Positions 40,872 through 48,590 of a stretch of 64,000 nt of DNA are shown in pieces; within the stretch, counting starts at the first letter, position 1, and each line of letters opens with the position of its first letter. The stretch comes from Streptomyces sp. NBC_01471 (GTDB lineage: Bacteria > Actinomycetota > Actinomycetes > Streptomycetales > Streptomycetaceae): the NCBI RefSeq assembly GCF_041438865.1, contig NZ_CP109450.1:5086501-5150500 (forward strand), given 5' to 3'. The position numbers and the translations under genes were made by a program. The notes beneath the pieces were generated by a model. That model saw only the letters and a program-made list of their open reading frames with translations. It was not told the DNA's origin and searched no databases.

Positions 40872-41555
40872 ATGGCACTGCCGTCATGGACGGACAAGAA
40901 GAACGGCTCGATGAAGCGCGGCGGGCTGTGGCTCATCACCGAGGTGGGTGAGGGCAACGTTTTCACCAAGACGCAGCTCAAGGAGGCGTTCCCCGACGTC
41001 GCGCAGATCGACCGGCGGGTGCGGGACCTCCGGGACTTCGGATGGCGCATCGACACGAACCGCGAGGATGTCAGCCTCGATGCCAACGAGCAGCGGTTCG
41101 TCACCCAGGGAGAACCGGTTTGGGAGCCCGGCAAGGGGCGGGCGAAGTCGAATACCCCGATCACCGCCGTGCAGCGGCGCGAAATCATGAGCAAGGACGG
41201 CCATCTCTGCCGCTCCTGTGGCATCACGCCCGGCCAGATGTATGCCGGCACGTACGAGGCGGCGCAGCTCGACATCGCACGCCGGAGTGTCCTGCAGGCG
41301 AACGGCGCCCAGAGCGTGCAGTTCGTGACGGAGTGCACCCGGTGCAGGGTCGGTGGACGCGAACTGGTAGCTGATACCCCTCGCCTTCTGTCGAAGGTGC
41401 GGAACCTGGGACCGCTTGAGCGCTCGATTCTTGCCAGCTGGATTGCGGCCGGCGAGCGTGAGTTCAGCCCGCTGGAGACTGTCTGGGCGGAGTACCAGTC
41501 GCTCGCGGCTGACTCACGTGAGCTCGTCCGGGACGCGGTGGGTGAAGGCGACTAG
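40872..41555 (+). CDS. HNH-like zinc protein, catalytic His apparently lost
   Basis: A 227-aa protein (GTG 40836 would add 12 residues). The N-terminal half looks like a winged helix (GGLWLITEVGEGNVFTKTQLKEAF, DRRVRDLRDFGWRI). The second half follows the HNH plan: REIMSKDGHLCRSCGITPG (Cys pair 1), AQLDIARRSVLQANG where HNH enzymes have IDHIxPxSxGG, then VTECTRCRVGGRE (Cys pair 2). Zinc ligands are kept but the DH dipeptide reads DI, so nuclease activity is doubtful or uses other residues. First gene of the suspected defence block; a terminator-like hairpin separates it from the next. Confidence 0.7.
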   Translation: MALPSWTDKKNGSMKRGGLWLITEVGEGNVFTKTQLKEAFPDVAQIDRRVRDLRDFGWRIDTNREDVSLDANEQRFVTQGEPVWEPGKGRAKSNTPITAVQRREIMSKDGHLCRSCGITPGQMYAGTYEAAQLDIARRSVLQANGAQSVQFVTECTRCRVGGRELVADTPRLLSKVRNLGPLERSILASWIAAGEREFSPLETVWAEYQSLAADSRELVRDAVGEGD

Positions 41556-41562
41556 AACCACT

Positions 41563-41592
41563 CCGGGGGCGGCCGGCTCACGCCGCCCCCGG
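41563..41592 (+). terminator. Hairpin between the HNH-like and ParB-like genes
   Basis: A perfect 11-bp inverted repeat, CCGGGGGCGGC (41563-41573) and GCCGCCCCCGG (41582-41592), lies 7 bases after the HNH-like stop. Confidence 0.75.
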
Positions 41593-41630
41593 CCCTGCTT
41601 CGCCCATCCGGCACTGTGAGGAGAGATTGA

Positions 41631-43055
41631 GTGAACCTGAATTATGGTCGGCCACCCTTGGCCGCAGAGAACGAGGACCTGGTTGAAGCACGTCTGAGGG
41701 AGGCTGAGGCAGCCGGTGGAATCCGGGAGACACTGCGCGTGGAATGGCGGGGTGAACCGACGCAACTGCCCGTCATTGTCATGCCGGTCGCGTCCCTTTA
41801 CTACAACCCCAACACGCACCGGATTCGAGCTCAGCGCACGCACGATCCGGAGCGGGACCGGGTGCTGGATGAGAAAGCCTTCGAAAGTGAAGGGCAGGAG
41901 TATCTGCACCATCTCCTGCGAGCTCTGCCAGCCGATCCGGACAAGCCTGATCCGAAGTTCCGTGACCTGATGGCCAGCCTTGAAGAATTCGGGCAGAATG
42001 ATCCGGGGCTGATCACTCGCTCTGGGATCCTCGTTAACGCGAACACGCGGCGAGCGGCCCTCAAGGACCTCGGCAAAGCGGCTATGAGAGTGGCAGTGCT
42101 TCCCCCGTCCTGCACGTGGGATGACATCAGCAGTGTCGAACTCTCTTTGCAGCTTCGGGAGGACCACCGACGCGACTACTCCTACATCAACCGGTTGCTG
42201 GCTATCGAGGAGCAGCTGAGTCTCGGACGGCTCGTCGCGGACATCGCGAAGCAGTTCCGCACTACCGCGCAGGCGTGTGAACAGGACCTTTGGATCCTGG
42301 CCACGTTGAATGATCTCGTCGCTCGGAGCAAGGGCAGCGGGGCCCAGCTTCGGCTTATGGATTTCGAGGAGCACCAGGAGAAACTAAAGGAGTTGCGTCG
42401 CCGCTACGTGAAGGATTCGGCGGTGAGCAAGGCACAGGCTGACCTCATGAAGGAGCAGCGCCTTGCTGCCATCGCCCTTGGCTTCTCCAAGACGGACGTC
42501 CGGTTGATCGAGCCAGACTTCAAGACGCGGTACCTCGATAGTCGGCTGCCTGATTCAGCCAAACCTCAGTCAAACCTCTCAGCTTCCGCTGGGGTGTCTA
42601 TTCCTGGCCTGAACAGAACAGTTCGCGCAGCGGATCCCAAGGTCGAAGAGGCCAGGGCGCTCACCGATGCCGTCCTCCGCGTCCGAGCGGTGGAAGCGTC
42701 CACCGCCAACGTGACCGGAGAGCAGAAGGTCCAGGCGGGCGAGAAGCTGAGTCAGATGAAGGCAGCCTTCGAGGCTGCTCTGGAGCCCGCGGGCAAAGAC
42801 GCCCGGATTCGCAAGCGGAAGCAGGCAGCGCCCGACCGTCTCATCGACGCATGCCAGGACATCAGCCAGTGCGTTGACGACCTTGTACACGCCAGGGGGT
42901 CTCGGAGCCTTGATGAAGAGATCTTCGATGAGGCCGTAGTGAAACTGAGCGAAGCTCTCGGCAAGCTCGCCATCGAGTCGGCGCGCAGCATCAAAGAGCC
43001 AGGAGATGGTGTGAGCTGGCTTCTTGACGTCATGCGCAAAAAGGAGGAGGGGTGA
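41631..43055 (+). CDS. ParB/Srx-like nuclease-fold protein
   Basis: A 474-aa protein, GTG start with GAGGAGAG upstream. After ~45 residues comes a ParB-like domain: VIVMPVASLYYNPNTHRIRAQRT, MASLEEFGQNDPGLITRSGILVNANTRRAALKDLG (the ParB NxNxRxxAL box) and MRVAVLPPSC. A central helical part with an HTH feel follows (SYINRLLAIEEQLSLGRLVADIAKQFRTTAQACEQDL), then a long charged coiled region (ERxxAL... KELRRRYVKDSAV to the end). ParB folds hydrolyse CTP or cut DNA; which applies is open. It overlaps the helicase gene by 4 bases. The codon use is AT-richer than the core genes. Confidence 0.8.
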   Translation: MNLNYGRPPLAAENEDLVEARLREAEAAGGIRETLRVEWRGEPTQLPVIVMPVASLYYNPNTHRIRAQRTHDPERDRVLDEKAFESEGQEYLHHLLRALPADPDKPDPKFRDLMASLEEFGQNDPGLITRSGILVNANTRRAALKDLGKAAMRVAVLPPSCTWDDISSVELSLQLREDHRRDYSYINRLLAIEEQLSLGRLVADIAKQFRTTAQACEQDLWILATLNDLVARSKGSGAQLRLMDFEEHQEKLKELRRRYVKDSAVSKAQADLMKEQRLAAIALGFSKTDVRLIEPDFKTRYLDSRLPDSAKPQSNLSASAGVSIPGLNRTVRAADPKVEEARALTDAVLRVRAVEASTANVTGEQKVQAGEKLSQMKAAFEAALEPAGKDARIRKRKQAAPDRLIDACQDISQCVDDLVHARGSRSLDEEIFDEAVVKLSEALGKLAIESARSIKEPGDGVSWLLDVMRKKEEG

Positions 43056-44875
43056 GTACGGTCAAAGCGCCCTCTCTGCGCCTCGGGTTCGATGTGACCC
43101 GGACGAGGGCGGTTTTGCGTGCTCGTGAGGGACTTGAAAACGATCTGGCCTCGCTGGCCGCCCGCTTCCCTGCGGGAGGTCGGCGAGGTCCGCTTCTCGC
43201 TGAGATTGATCTGGACGACTTCCTCGTGGGTATTAGCGAGCTGGGTTCCTGGTCTGCGGATGGGGTTGAATGGGATGAAGAACTCGCTGCTCTCGTCGGC
43301 AGTGTGCTGGACGATGCGGCAGCTGCGGAATACCAGCTCAGCGGAGGATTTACCCCCTCAGGGGGCGTAAGTCCTGACGATGTGGGTTGCCTTTTGGGTA
43401 GCGAGTGGATTTCTGACCTCACTGATTTCCAGCGCCGTGATATCACACGGCTTCTAGACCTCCGCCACGGCGCTAATTTCAGTGTTCCCGGCGCGGGTAA
43501 AACTCGTGTGGGTCTGGCAGTTTTCTCCGCAATGAGAAATAGGGGAGAGGCTCGGCGTCTGCTCGTTGTATCTCCGAAGTCTGCTTATGAGTCATGGCAG
43601 TTCGAGAACAGTGTGTGTTTCGCAGAGCCACTCCGCTTCTCCGTTATGGGAAGCACGCCTGATCCGAGTGCTGAGATCATGGTTGTCAACTATGAGCGCC
43701 TGGATCGATCGCTGGCTTCCCTCGCCGGCTGGCTGCGAGCGGTCCCGTCCATGGTGATCCTGGACGAGGCCCACCGGATGAAACTTGGTGCACGCGGGGT
43801 CTACGGGGCTTCCTGCATGGCGCTCGGCCCGCTAGGCCGTCGCCGCCTCATCCTTACTGGTACTCCTGCGCCCAACGGTGCAAGGGATTTGGAGAATCTG
43901 CTCTCTTTCGTCTGGCCAGGCCATGGGCGGGCGGTTGTCACCGGTGCGGTAGCCGGAGGGGATCTCGCGTATGCCAGCCAGGTGTTGCGTCCGCTCTTCA
44001 CCCGTACTACCAAGGCAGAACTTGGCCTGCCGCCCTTTGAGCCTAAGATCCGATATGTCGAGCTTCCTGCTCTGCACCGAGAGATCTACGATGCTCTCGT
44101 GGGAAGGTACTCGGCTCGCGCAGCGGTCGTGCGGGATGATTTTGACGCATTGGGTAAAGCGATGCTGCGACTGCTGATGGCGGCGACCAGCCCGGCTCTC
44201 CTTGTTGAGGGAATGAGCCGATACGAGCCCCTGAGTTACCAGGTGCCACCTCTGGAGATCCCGCAGGGTGATTCGCTCTATGGGTTGATGAAAGACCTCC
44301 CCGATTACGAGTGGTCTCCGAAATACCAGGAAGCGCTCAGTATTATCGCGGGTAACGCAGCCCAAGGCCGTAAGACACTGGTGTGGACAACATTCGTCCG
44401 CAGCATTACCACTATGCAGCGGATGTTCGCTGCGTATAGGCCGGCAGTCGTCCATGGTGCGACACCGGACAGGGAAGAGGAACTTCGCAGATTCCGAGAA
44501 GACCCGGATTGCGCGGTCTTGATCTCTAACCCTGCGACACTGGGTGAAGGCATCAGCCTCCATCAAGTCTGCCATGACGCTGTCTACGTGGACCGGGACT
44601 TCATGGCTGGGCGATTCCTGCAGAGCCTTGACCGAATCCACCGCCTCGGCCTCGCTCCGGGTACGGAAACCAACGTCACTGTTCTCGCCTCGGTCGGGAC
44701 GATTGATGAGATCGTCGCGCTGAGGCTGGAGGAGAAGCTGGAATTCATGGGAAAGATTCTCGATGATCCGTCAGTGCAGCAACTAGCAGACCTGCAGGAG
44801 GAGGCTCCTGTAGCTGGAGGAATGGACATGGCGGACATTCGTGCTCTGTTGAAGCACATCGATGGCGATCGGTAG
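43052..44875 (+). CDS. SNF2-family DNA helicase/translocase
   Basis: A 607-aa superfamily 2 ATPase, GTG start overlapping the ParB-like stop (GTGA). An N-terminal ~120-aa domain of unknown fold precedes the Q-motif (LTDFQRRDITRLL), Walker A SVPGAGKT (147-151), motif Ia VVSPKSAYESWQ, Walker B DEAH in VILDEAHRMK, motif III LTGTPAPNGARDLENL, then the second RecA lobe: KTLVWTTFVRS, LISNPATLGEGISLHQ (V) and QSLDRIHRLG (VI). This is a DNA translocase rather than a processive unwinder, as in type I/III restriction or DISARM-like defence. Clearly lower G+C than the flanks. Confidence 0.92.
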   Translation: MSTVKAPSLRLGFDVTRTRAVLRAREGLENDLASLAARFPAGGRRGPLLAEIDLDDFLVGISELGSWSADGVEWDEELAALVGSVLDDAAAAEYQLSGGFTPSGGVSPDDVGCLLGSEWISDLTDFQRRDITRLLDLRHGANFSVPGAGKTRVGLAVFSAMRNRGEARRLLVVSPKSAYESWQFENSVCFAEPLRFSVMGSTPDPSAEIMVVNYERLDRSLASLAGWLRAVPSMVILDEAHRMKLGARGVYGASCMALGPLGRRRLILTGTPAPNGARDLENLLSFVWPGHGRAVVTGAVAGGDLAYASQVLRPLFTRTTKAELGLPPFEPKIRYVELPALHREIYDALVGRYSARAAVVRDDFDALGKAMLRLLMAATSPALLVEGMSRYEPLSYQVPPLEIPQGDSLYGLMKDLPDYEWSPKYQEALSIIAGNAAQGRKTLVWTTFVRSITTMQRMFAAYRPAVVHGATPDREEELRRFREDPDCAVLISNPATLGEGISLHQVCHDAVYVDRDFMAGRFLQSLDRIHRLGLAPGTETNVTVLASVGTIDEIVALRLEEKLEFMGKILDDPSVQQLADLQEEAPVAGGMDMADIRALLKHIDGDR

Positions 44876-45695
44876 CGCGACTCTCCGCGCAGCACTGCGG
44901 TGGGTCACGTACCTGCAGCGAGCAGACGCGCCGAGGGCGCTCGCGCTCTTCACTAACCATCCGCGCTTCGCTGACCTCGCTCCCGCGCAGTATCTGAGTG
45001 GACTGATCTGGCTTCGGGAGACAGGCCTGCTTGGGCGTGGAGACCGTCTGGTGCCGATGGACCCGGAATCGGCGTTTCAGATCTTCCTGGATGCTGCCGA
45101 GCGCATGCGGCCCGGTCGCGTGGAGGCTGCGCTTGCTGAAGTACTGGCCGCCGGCCAGGTTTTCGGGCTTGGGGGCGACAATCCCGAGGCGGCAGTGATG
45201 ACCGTGAGCGGCAAGATTGACCTGGAGAGGAGGGTGCGGACCGGTGAGGCTGGGGAGGCGGGGCTCTTACAGATGCTCAGGCAGGGGGGTTGGTCGGCGC
45301 GGCAGGTCTCGCTGGAGGCGGACGGCTTTGGCTATGACATCGCGGCCACTGACGTAGCCGGAGGAGAGCTACATCTTGAAGTGAAGTCCACAACGGCGAT
45401 CAGGGGATACGTGGTCCACCTCTCCCGCCACGAGTTCCACATCATGTGTGCGGATCCGAGCTGGAGGATGATCGCTGTCCGGCTTGACGGTCACGATCAG
45501 GTTCAGGACGTCGCGACGGTAAGCCGCGAGTGGATCGCCCAGGCGGTTCCGATGGACAGGGACGGGGGTGGCCGCTGGGAATCCGTACGCCTTGTCATTC
45601 CGGACTGTGAAGTGGTCCCCGGTATCAGCGGCCTCGGCCCGCCCGGTACCTGTTGCGACGGGGCTCGTGACCTGGTGGGACTGCTGGGGAGTTGA
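44862..45695 (+). CDS. DUF3883 protein with PD-(D/E)xK-like motif
   Basis: A 277-aa protein overlapping the helicase stop by 14 bases. The N-terminal ~110 residues are helical (winged-helix-like, LSGLIWLRETGLLGRGDRLVPM). The C-terminal half has ERRVRTGEAGEAGLLQML followed by GFGYDIAATDVAGGELHLEVKSTTAIRGYVVHLSRHEFHIM, the DUF3883 pattern with D..ExK as in restriction nucleases. It may be the cleaving subunit of the block. The last ~30 residues (PPGTCCDGARDLVGLLGS) are less conserved in look. Confidence 0.85.
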   Translation: MAIGSATLRAALRWVTYLQRADAPRALALFTNHPRFADLAPAQYLSGLIWLRETGLLGRGDRLVPMDPESAFQIFLDAAERMRPGRVEAALAEVLAAGQVFGLGGDNPEAAVMTVSGKIDLERRVRTGEAGEAGLLQMLRQGGWSARQVSLEADGFGYDIAATDVAGGELHLEVKSTTAIRGYVVHLSRHEFHIMCADPSWRMIAVRLDGHDQVQDVATVSREWIAQAVPMDRDGGGRWESVRLVIPDCEVVPGISGLGPPGTCCDGARDLVGLLGS

Positions 45696-45747
45696 CAGCC
45701 CGCAGAGACAGGTGGACGGTCATGCTTCTCCTGGGCCGATGGGATGC

Positions 45748-45761
45748 GACACTTGCGTGTC
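45748..45761. promoter_or_regulatory. Small palindrome before the methyltransferase gene
   Basis: A perfect GACAC-TTGC-GTGTC inverted repeat (5-bp arms) in the 92-base gap between the DUF3883 and methyltransferase genes. Restriction-modification genes are often controlled at such sites; here no controller gene is recognised. Confidence 0.35.
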
Positions 45762-45787
45762 CGCACGCACCGCACCAGGAGGAACCG

Positions 45788-46999
45788 ATGGGTACCGTCG
45801 GCCGTCAACTGACCTCGATCGAGATTTGCGCGGGTGCTGGCGGACAAGCTCTCGGACTGCATGCGGCGGGTTTCCGGCACCTTGCGCTGGTCGAGATCGA
45901 CAAGCACGCGGCTGCGACGCTCAGGCACAACGTCAAGCTTCGTCCTGAGTGGGAATGGGAGAAAGAGCACTGCCTGATCCACGAGGGAGACGTCAAGGGT
46001 TTCGACGCGCTTGAACAAGTTTTCGCTCCGGAAGCCCCGGGGGTCTCCGAGCGAAAGCCGGGAAAGCAGTATCCCATGCTCAAGCGGGGCAAGCTTGATC
46101 TCCTTGCGGGCGGTGTTCCCTGCCCCCCATTCTCTGCCGCAGGAAAACAGCTCGGTCGCGATGACGAGCGAGACCTTTTCCCGGCGATGCTGGACCTGGT
46201 GGAGGATCTCAACCCGCGTGCAGTGATGATTGAGAATGTGCGCGGTCTCGTGGAGCCATTTGAGAAGTTTCGGTACTACAGGAACCACATCAAGAATCGT
46301 CTTCGCAAAGCTGGTTATGTGATCTGCGATTGGCGAGTCCTCCATGCTGAGAGCTTCGGGGTTCCCCAACTTCGGCCCCGTGCGATTCTCGTGGCTATCC
46401 GGAAGGACTCGTACCGGGGGTTCGACTGGCCTGCACCACACGATCAAGTGGTAACAGTTCACGAGAAGCTCCAGTCCTCCATGGAGCGACGACTCGGCGG
46501 CTTGGAGTCGGAACTATATGAGCAGTGGGAAAAGAAGTCGAAGTCAAGTCCCGTCGCGCCCACCCTTGTCGGGGGATCAAAGAAGCATGGCGGTGCCGAC
46601 CTCGGCCCGACGCGGGCCAAGAAAGCCTGGGGCTTCCTTGGTGTAGATGGCATGGGTGTAGCAAACGACGAGGACAAGATGGTGGACCCCGACCGGGACT
46701 TGGGGGTTTTGGGCCGCGGCCCAAAACTTACGGTAGCGCAGGCTGCCATCATCCAAGGGTTCCCCGAGGGGAAATGGGAGTTCACCGGGGGCAAGACAGC
46801 TCGTTACCGACAGGTGGGCAACGCATTTCCACCGCCAGTCGCTGAGGCGGTCGGAGCGAAAATCAGGGAAGCGTTGCTGCGCAAGGGCCCTCTGGTGGAG
46901 GACCCCACGCCCGATTTCGAGCCCGAACAGGACCCGTCACTCGTTGCCCCTCAACTTCCTCTTGAGGAGAGCTCTCCGGCGGTCGGCGACAACGCGTGA
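45788..46999 (+). CDS. dcm: DNA (cytosine-5)-methyltransferase
   Basis: A 403-aa enzyme with ordered C5-MTase motifs: I EICAGAGGQALGL, II VEIDKHAAATL, IV GGVPCPPFSAAGKQLG with catalytic Cys112, VI MIENVRGLV, VIII PQLRPRAILVAI, IX/X KLTVAQAAIIQGFP and YRQVGNAFPPPVAEAVGAKI. The target-recognition region (~235-300) gives no clue to the sequence methylated. AGGAGGA lies 4 bases before ATG 45788. A GACAC-TTGC-GTGTC palindrome at 45748-45761, 27 bases upstream, is a possible control site. Its end overlaps the convergent vsr gene by 63 bases. Confidence 0.95.
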   Translation: MGTVGRQLTSIEICAGAGGQALGLHAAGFRHLALVEIDKHAAATLRHNVKLRPEWEWEKEHCLIHEGDVKGFDALEQVFAPEAPGVSERKPGKQYPMLKRGKLDLLAGGVPCPPFSAAGKQLGRDDERDLFPAMLDLVEDLNPRAVMIENVRGLVEPFEKFRYYRNHIKNRLRKAGYVICDWRVLHAESFGVPQLRPRAILVAIRKDSYRGFDWPAPHDQVVTVHEKLQSSMERRLGGLESELYEQWEKKSKSSPVAPTLVGGSKKHGGADLGPTRAKKAWGFLGVDGMGVANDEDKMVDPDRDLGVLGRGPKLTVAQAAIIQGFPEGKWEFTGGKTARYRQVGNAFPPPVAEAVGAKIREALLRKGPLVEDPTPDFEPEQDPSLVAPQLPLEESSPAVGDNA

Positions 47000-47416
47000 G
47001 ACCGTTCCAGCACATTCTTCGGGCGGCTCGTGCTCCCAAAACCGGAGCACGGTCCAGCCTGCCTGATTGAGGCGTAGATCGGTGTCCCGGTCGCGGGCCA
47101 TGTTGCCCGCGACCTTCTCTGACCAGTAGCCCGGATTCGTCCTTGGTGCCTGATAGTGCTCAGGGCACCCGTGCCAGTAGCAGCCGTCGATGAAGACCGC
47201 TACTTTTGCAGGGCGGAAGACGAGGTCAGCCGTCCGCCGGAGGTCTGGCAGAGGCCGCGCGGCTACCCGGTAACGCAGTCCATTCGCGTGTACCAAGCGC
47301 CTGACCAACTGCTCTGGCTTCGTGTCCCGGCTACGGATCGCCTGCATGTTTCTGCGCCGAGCGGCGGAGGATGCCCACGAGCCTTCCGGCGGTACCCAGG
47401 TCTCGTCCTCTGGCAC
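46937..47416 (-). CDS. vsr: Very-short-patch mismatch endonuclease
   Basis: A ~159-aa protein (GTG 47416 with GGGCGG upstream), beginning MPEDETWVPPEGSWASSAARRRNMQAIRSRDTKPE (shown here as MPEDETWVPPEG and RNMQAIRSRDTKPEQLVRR). Catalytic blocks: ADLVFRPAKVAVFIDGCYWHGCPEH (metal/catalytic Asp and His), NPGYWSEKVAGNMARD and GWTVLRFWEHE. Vsr nicks at T:G mismatches made when 5-methylcytosine deaminates, a standard partner of a C5 methyltransferase. It runs head-on into dcm, tail-overlapping it by 63 bases. Confidence 0.9.
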   Translation of the reverse strand: MPEDETWVPPEGSWASSAARRRNMQAIRSRDTKPEQLVRRLVHANGLRYRVAARPLPDLRRTADLVFRPAKVAVFIDGCYWHGCPEHYQAPRTNPGYWSEKVAGNMARDRDTDLRLNQAGWTVLRFWEHEPPEECAGTVSRVVADRRRALLKRKLRGNE

Positions 47417-47541
47417 AGTTCCGCCCTTCGGGATGTCCTCTGCCCACCGCGAGGCGGGAAGAAGGTGGCTTTCGCGACCACCTTCCTGCTTGCGGGGCCC
47501 GGCGTTCGGCCCGGGCAGTCTTCGGACAAGGGCGTTGCCCC

Positions 47542-48537
47542 CTACGCCCCATGACACCCCCGATAAGCCACCCCCGCCCCGCACCAGCACGCCGCGTTCC
47601 GGGCCGGGGGCCAGGAGACGGCTCGGCCTCGGGCTGCCAGCGTGGTCGCGTACTGGGGGAGCAGGGCCGTTTCCGATGGGGATGCCGACTCCGAGGCTGC
47701 GAAGGCTTCGTACGACGGGATGCTTCCCGTCACGATGCCCAGGTTCTTCGTGCCCGCCGCCGACAGTTCCCGCAGCGCCGACTCGATTTCGATCAGGTGC
47801 GTCGCGTGGGAGGGGTACTCCGCCTCCAGGGCCGGGTACGCCGCCAGGAGTTCGGTGAGTTCCTCGGCCTGCCAGTGCAGGACCGCCACCGGGAACGGGC
47901 GGGACAGGGCCGCCCGGTAGGTGCCCAACTCCGACTGGAGGCGGGCGATTTCCGCGCGCAGCACCGCCGGGTCGTCCGAGCCGAGCGCCCACAGGCGGTT
48001 CGGGTCGTGGAGTTCGTCGAGGCTGATGTCGCCCGTGTGGACGGAGTCCGCCAGGGCGTCCCACGCGTCGTGCTCGTTGCCCAGGGCCCTGCTCACGCGG
48101 TGGCGGCCCGTGAGGAGGGCCTGGGCCGCGTACGGGACCTCTTCCGCCGGGTCGACCAGCAGGGTCAGGGCCTTGGTGAAGGTGGCGTGGGCGGCGTCCG
48201 GTTCGTCGTGGGCCTCCAGGGTCTCCGCGACGATCGCCCAGGGGGCCGGATCCCGCGGGGTCGAGGCGCGGATGCCGTCGATCATGGCGCGGGCCTCGGC
48301 CTCGTGGCCGTACTCCCAGAGGTTGGCCGCCTGCAGGGCCTTGATCAGGGCGAGGTTCTCGGCCGGGCCTGCCAGCAGCCGGTCGTAGAGCGTCGTGGCG
48401 CGGGCGCGGTCGCCGGCCAGTTCCAGGTGGGCCGCGGCCTGGAGCAGCAGCGGCTCCTGGTCCTCCGGGTACTGCTCGGCCGTGCGCAGCAGGCGCTCGG
48501 CTTCGGCGATGTGATCGGCGGGAGTGTCGGGGCGCAT
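47542..48537 (-). CDS. Tetratricopeptide protein with C-terminal SEC-C zinc motif
   Basis: A 331-aa protein (MRPDTPADHIAEAERLLRTAEQYPEDQEP...). Several TPR-like helical hairpins (LLLQAAAHLELAGDRARATTLYDRLLAG, ALIKALQAANLWEYGHEAEARAMI, WAIVAETLEAHDEPDAAHATFTKAL) span ~8-140. The very end is CWCGAGVAYRGCHG, the SEC-C zinc-binding motif of the SecA tail and related proteins. The function is unknown. High G+C resumes here, so it marks the right edge of the accessory block. Confidence 0.85.
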   Translation of the reverse strand: MRPDTPADHIAEAERLLRTAEQYPEDQEPLLLQAAAHLELAGDRARATTLYDRLLAGPAENLALIKALQAANLWEYGHEAEARAMIDGIRASTPRDPAPWAIVAETLEAHDEPDAAHATFTKALTLLVDPAEEVPYAAQALLTGRHRVSRALGNEHDAWDALADSVHTGDISLDELHDPNRLWALGSDDPAVLRAEIARLQSELGTYRAALSRPFPVAVLHWQAEELTELLAAYPALEAEYPSHATHLIEIESALRELSAAGTKNLGIVTGSIPSYEAFAASESASPSETALLPQYATTLAARGRAVSWPPARNAACWCGAGVAYRGCHGA

Positions 48538-48590
48538 GCTCCACACCGTACTGCCGTGCGGGGCTCTGGAGACTTCCGGATCCAGCGCTT

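Noticed and set aside
39724..47416. Prophage or integrative element
   Set aside because: No integrase, terminase, capsid, excisionase or transfer genes were seen, and no att-like repeats flanking the low-GC block were found by eye.
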